Source: Distichodus sexfasciatus (lineage: Eukaryota; Chordata; Actinopteri; Characiformes; Distichodontidae). Taken from it: 64,000 nt of DNA. The translations under genes and the position numbers were made by a program. The first letter of the stretch is position 1. Every line of letters starts with the position of its first letter. Positions 62,401-64,000 of the stretch are shown one piece after another. The notes below the pieces were generated by a model, which worked only from the letters and a program-made list of their open reading frames with translations, was not told where the DNA came from and searched no databases. The DNA lies in contig JAVGVS010000024.1 of NCBI GenBank assembly GCA_032718565.1, positions 3,851,213 through 3,915,212 of the forward strand, in the 5' to 3' direction.

Positions 62401-63793
62401 TATGCAAAACACCCAGGATGATACAGTCGCTGTTCCACCCCACTGGTTCAGAGAACACCCAAGACTTCTTTAAATACATTTTTGCTGTTGAACGTCATCC
62501 CCAACCTTGTGGAAAAATCTAAAATGACAACTTTAACAACTTATAATTTCAAAATTCTCCATCGCCTTCAATTAGAGAAGCGCAAATGAGTTTCTGTTAT
62601 ATAGCATGTCCTTGACTCTTACAGCAGCTCCAAAGAGCAAACTGGGGGAAAATGGTTTTGTTGCAAATGGAAAAAGGCATTAACAAAGCGGCGTGATGGA
62701 GTGGTCCCTGATACTCAATTGACACGCTTAAAGCATATATTTGGATCCCTGTGAAGGAAGTGGGCTTTAATGAATAATGCCATTACAGCTCCATCCTCTG
62801 CAAATGAACAAGGCACACCACCAAGTTAATATATGACATCAAAAGCTCATGAGCAAATCGAAAACAGATTGCAGAGAGACTGAAAATTAGGATGAAGATA
62901 TCGTCCTGACCATTATGATCTCAACTATCTCTCTTTCCAAAGGACACCATCCATTATTTATCGCTCCATCTTGAGAGACACCCATCAGTTAAGTGAATTT
63001 TAAATCAAATGATTTTTTAAAACTCCAGATGCGGGACCGCACACTTCAGAGGCCGAGAGCTGAAAAGACGTCAACAATCTAATCTCGCCGCCGCACCCTG
63101 GAGATTTTGATAGATTTGATTTTTTTCTGAAACCCGCCCCCCCTCATTTTGGAATAATAACCATTTTTATAGTGGCATTCATAAATACAGCTGAAAATAG
63201 CCATCAGACATTTTCATTCCCCTTCGTGGCGGCTGAAACCTCACAGCAAACGGCCAAGGTTAAATTGAAAATGGCTTAAGACAAATCTACTCCATTATTC
63301 TGAAGTAAAAAGGCTTAGCGCTCGACCGGCGCTTTGCAAGACCATCAGAAGGTAAAGGCGTGCGCTTCTCACGGCCCTGGGCTTTCGAGGTGATTAGCAT
63401 GCCTCTAGCTCAGGGTTCCCACTCACCAGAGAAGCAGTCGCAGTTATGGTCGATTTTGCAGTCACATTCCGTGGGAGCTCCAGCCACGACCGAGATCTCT
63501 CCGTTGGTGGTGACTTGCTGGATGCGGTTGATCTTGCGCTCGTCCGTCTCGGCGATGTACAGCAGGCCCTGATGGGACACTGCGATGGCTTTGGCCGCCT
63601 CCAGCGTGGAGTGCACCGCCGATTTGCTGAGCAGGAGGTGGTCGAGGCCCGGCACCTGGCAGTGGATGGGCCGTCCGGCCACGATGCGCACCTCTAAGCT
63701 CTCTGAAACCTGCAGCACGATGTTGTTGTCCAGGATGTAGAGGGAGTTGTCCATCGGGTTGATGGCTAGGTCTGTCGGCCATTCCAAGCGCAC
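48793..63793 (-). CDS. tenm1: Teneurin-1, C-terminal half, nine exons (5' part off the right edge)
   Basis: Large type II transmembrane cell-adhesion protein of neurons that binds latrophilins and other teneurins. Exons in transcript order: 63793-63427, 62016-61506, 60823-60651, 58208-57973, 57289-56996, 55784-55397, 52459-51239, 50412-50270, 49569-48793. They join in frame to 1369 residues, about half of a full teneurin, and end with TAA. The first two exons are NHL/beta-propeller (WPTDLAINPMDNSLYILDNN, IADLGNIRIR). The next five are YD-repeat shell (YEYNSEGHIINVTFPTGEVS, GKIYDDHRKFTLRILYDQMG, YYRNIYSPPD, RYDGLSRRVASRSSRG). The last two give the C-terminal Tox-GHH-like and TCAP part. Closest remembered match is human TENM1, and position beside sh2d1a agrees. 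Cytoplasmic, transmembrane and EGF exons lie beyond 64000. Compared with human there is a one-codon deletion (YSYNNFRVTSM for YNYDNSFRVTSM). Confidence 0.95.
49783..49827. repeat. 44-bp segment shared with the SINE at 47267
   Basis: CACTCCAAAATAAAACG, then TTTGCAGAAAAC and AAGGAAACGGAT, repeat the insert in the SINE copy at 47267-47310 with about three differences. It lies in the last tenm1 intron. Confidence 0.8.
50223..50252 (+). repeat. (CA)n microsatellite near a tenm1 donor
   Basis: Fifteen CA units whose edge is 17 bp from the tenm1 exon boundary at 50270; on the transcript it is a (TG)n run just inside the last intron. Confidence 0.9.
51239..52459 (-). CDS. tenm1: tenm1 large YD-repeat exon
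   Basis: This 1221-nt exon is the largest here and encodes most of the spiralling YD barrel. Repeats such as YDNMGRTVVCDI, YEYDADSQLQTVLVNERPQW, RYSYDLNGNINLL, YDLRDRITRLGEIQYKMDED and DLQGHVIAMELSSGEEYYVA are visible. It closes with the RHS-core-like PYGDIYQDSNP, FHGGLYDPFTKLVHFGRRDY and PFNLYAFKNN. It is strongly GC-rich, which creates long antisense open frames that are not genes. Confidence 0.95.
52504..52757 (+). repeat. tRNA-derived SINE, copy 8
   Basis: Forward copy (antisense in tenm1). Head GGGCAGTTGTTAGCGTAACG, body CACTGCTCCCCGGGCACTTC, end ACGACAAATCATCACTCAC. It starts 45 bp from the tenm1 exon edge at 52459. Confidence 0.85.
55168..55340 (-). repeat. tRNA-derived SINE, copy 9 (head truncated)
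   Basis: Reverse-strand copy from GAGTGATTATTTGTCATTGT to GTACCTTTACTGGTCC, lacking the tRNA-like head. It sits 57 bp from the tenm1 donor at 55397. Confidence 0.85.
55785..56995 (-). other. tenm1 intron with TTTA microsatellites
   Basis: AT-rich intron with tandem TTTA tracts at 56100-56120 and 56411-56468. No other recognised feature. Confidence 0.6.
56411..56468 (+). repeat. (TTTA)n microsatellite
   Basis: About 14 uninterrupted ATTT units in a tenm1 intron. Confidence 0.95.
58780..58905 (+). repeat. Second SINE-like family, internal fragment
   Basis: GGTTAATTGGTGACTGTAAA, then TTGGCTCCGTAAGGTGTGAG and GCCCTACGGTGTGTTGGCAC, are the complement of the middle of the repeat at 34118-34463. 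Confidence 0.7.
59285..59315 (+). repeat. (AGG)n microsatellite
   Basis: About ten GGA units; purine-only on the + strand. Confidence 0.93.
61099..61122 (+). repeat. (TG)n microsatellite
   Basis: Twelve TG units in the tenm1 intron between exons 61506-62016 and 60651-60823. Confidence 0.93.
61506..63793 (-). CDS. tenm1: tenm1 NHL / beta-propeller exons
   Basis: Exons 63427-63793 and 61506-62016. The first opens VRLEWPTDLAINPMDN and contains RIVAGRPIHCQVPGLDHLLL and YIAETDERKINRI, closing with the Cys-rich ECDCKIDHNCDCFSG. The second continues GDGGYARDARLEAPSSLAV and YIADLGNIRIR, then passes into the YD shell (TGDYLYNFSYSADGQL and TYHGNSGLLATKSDENGWTT). The propeller carries the latrophilin/teneurin-binding surface in the family. 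Confidence 0.93.
62017..63426 (-). other. tenm1 intron, largely repeat-free
   Basis: About 1.4 kb without recognised repeats or microsatellites, unusual beside the other introns. Nothing coding was seen. It may hold conserved non-coding elements, which only a comparison could show. Confidence 0.4.
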
Positions 63794-63887
63794 CTGGAAT
63801 CAGAGGTTGCAGCTTTTTAAAAACACAACATAACTCTATCAAACTGACATGGCAAAATTTCACCTTTTCACTTGACACAGCCAAATG

Positions 63888-63960
63888 GTGCGGGGTGGCA
63901 GTGCTTAGATACTCGCGTTTGGACCCAGAGATTGTAGGTTCAAATCCACCCCTATCCAAC
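63888..63960 (+). repeat. tRNA-like SINE head of another family
   Basis: GGGGTGGCAGTGCTTAGATA is followed by GTAGGTTCAAATCC, a good B box, in the tenm1 intron at the right edge. Only a tRNA-like head is visible; body phrases of the main SINE are absent. Confidence 0.45.
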
Positions 63961-64000
63961 CATCAGCAGAGGTGTCAACAGCACCGGCGTTCCTCACCCA

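Overview
The window is vertebrate genomic DNA and looks like a teleost fish. Genes are split into short exons with GT-AG introns. Introns and spacers are AT-rich and full of microsatellites. A tRNA-derived SINE family recurs about nine times, and there are several hAT-like and other inverted-repeat (MITE) elements. There is no operon, CRISPR array, bacterial or viral gene. All exon boundaries were read by eye from splice sites and checked for reading-frame continuity; product names come from remembered family sequences, not from a search.

Five protein-coding genes are present. From left to right: (1) the 3' part of cnksr2 on the + strand (4482-20432), a Ras/Raf-pathway and postsynaptic scaffold with a PH domain and a C-terminal PDZ ligand; (2) a complete apool/MIC27 gene on the + strand (26787-29791), a MICOS subunit of the mitochondrial inner membrane; (3) a complete agtr2 gene on the + strand (coding exon 38084-39163), the angiotensin II type 2 receptor; (4) sh2d1a/SAP on the + strand (42431-44612), a single-SH2 adaptor of SLAM-family receptors; (5) the 3' half of tenm1 on the - strand (48793-63793), covering NHL repeats, the YD-repeat shell and the C-terminal TCAP region. 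sh2d1a and tenm1 lie tail to tail, as in human. The other exons of cnksr2 lie off the left edge and those of tenm1 off the right edge.

The five proteins do not form one pathway. What unites them is ancestry: all five human orthologues are X-linked, so the window is a compact piece of the fish counterpart of the human X.

Most of the unusual structure is in non-coding DNA. An 89-bp perfect inverted duplication sits in apool intron 1 next to a smaller foldback element. A hAT-type MITE is inserted in a SINE with a recognisable 8-bp target duplication, and another has a perfect 8-bp duplication. A palindromic MITE has landed in a tRNA-type SINE. A 44-bp segment is shared between a SINE and the last tenm1 intron. 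A candidate cassette-exon pair lies in cnksr2. I did not find a previously undescribed multi-gene system.
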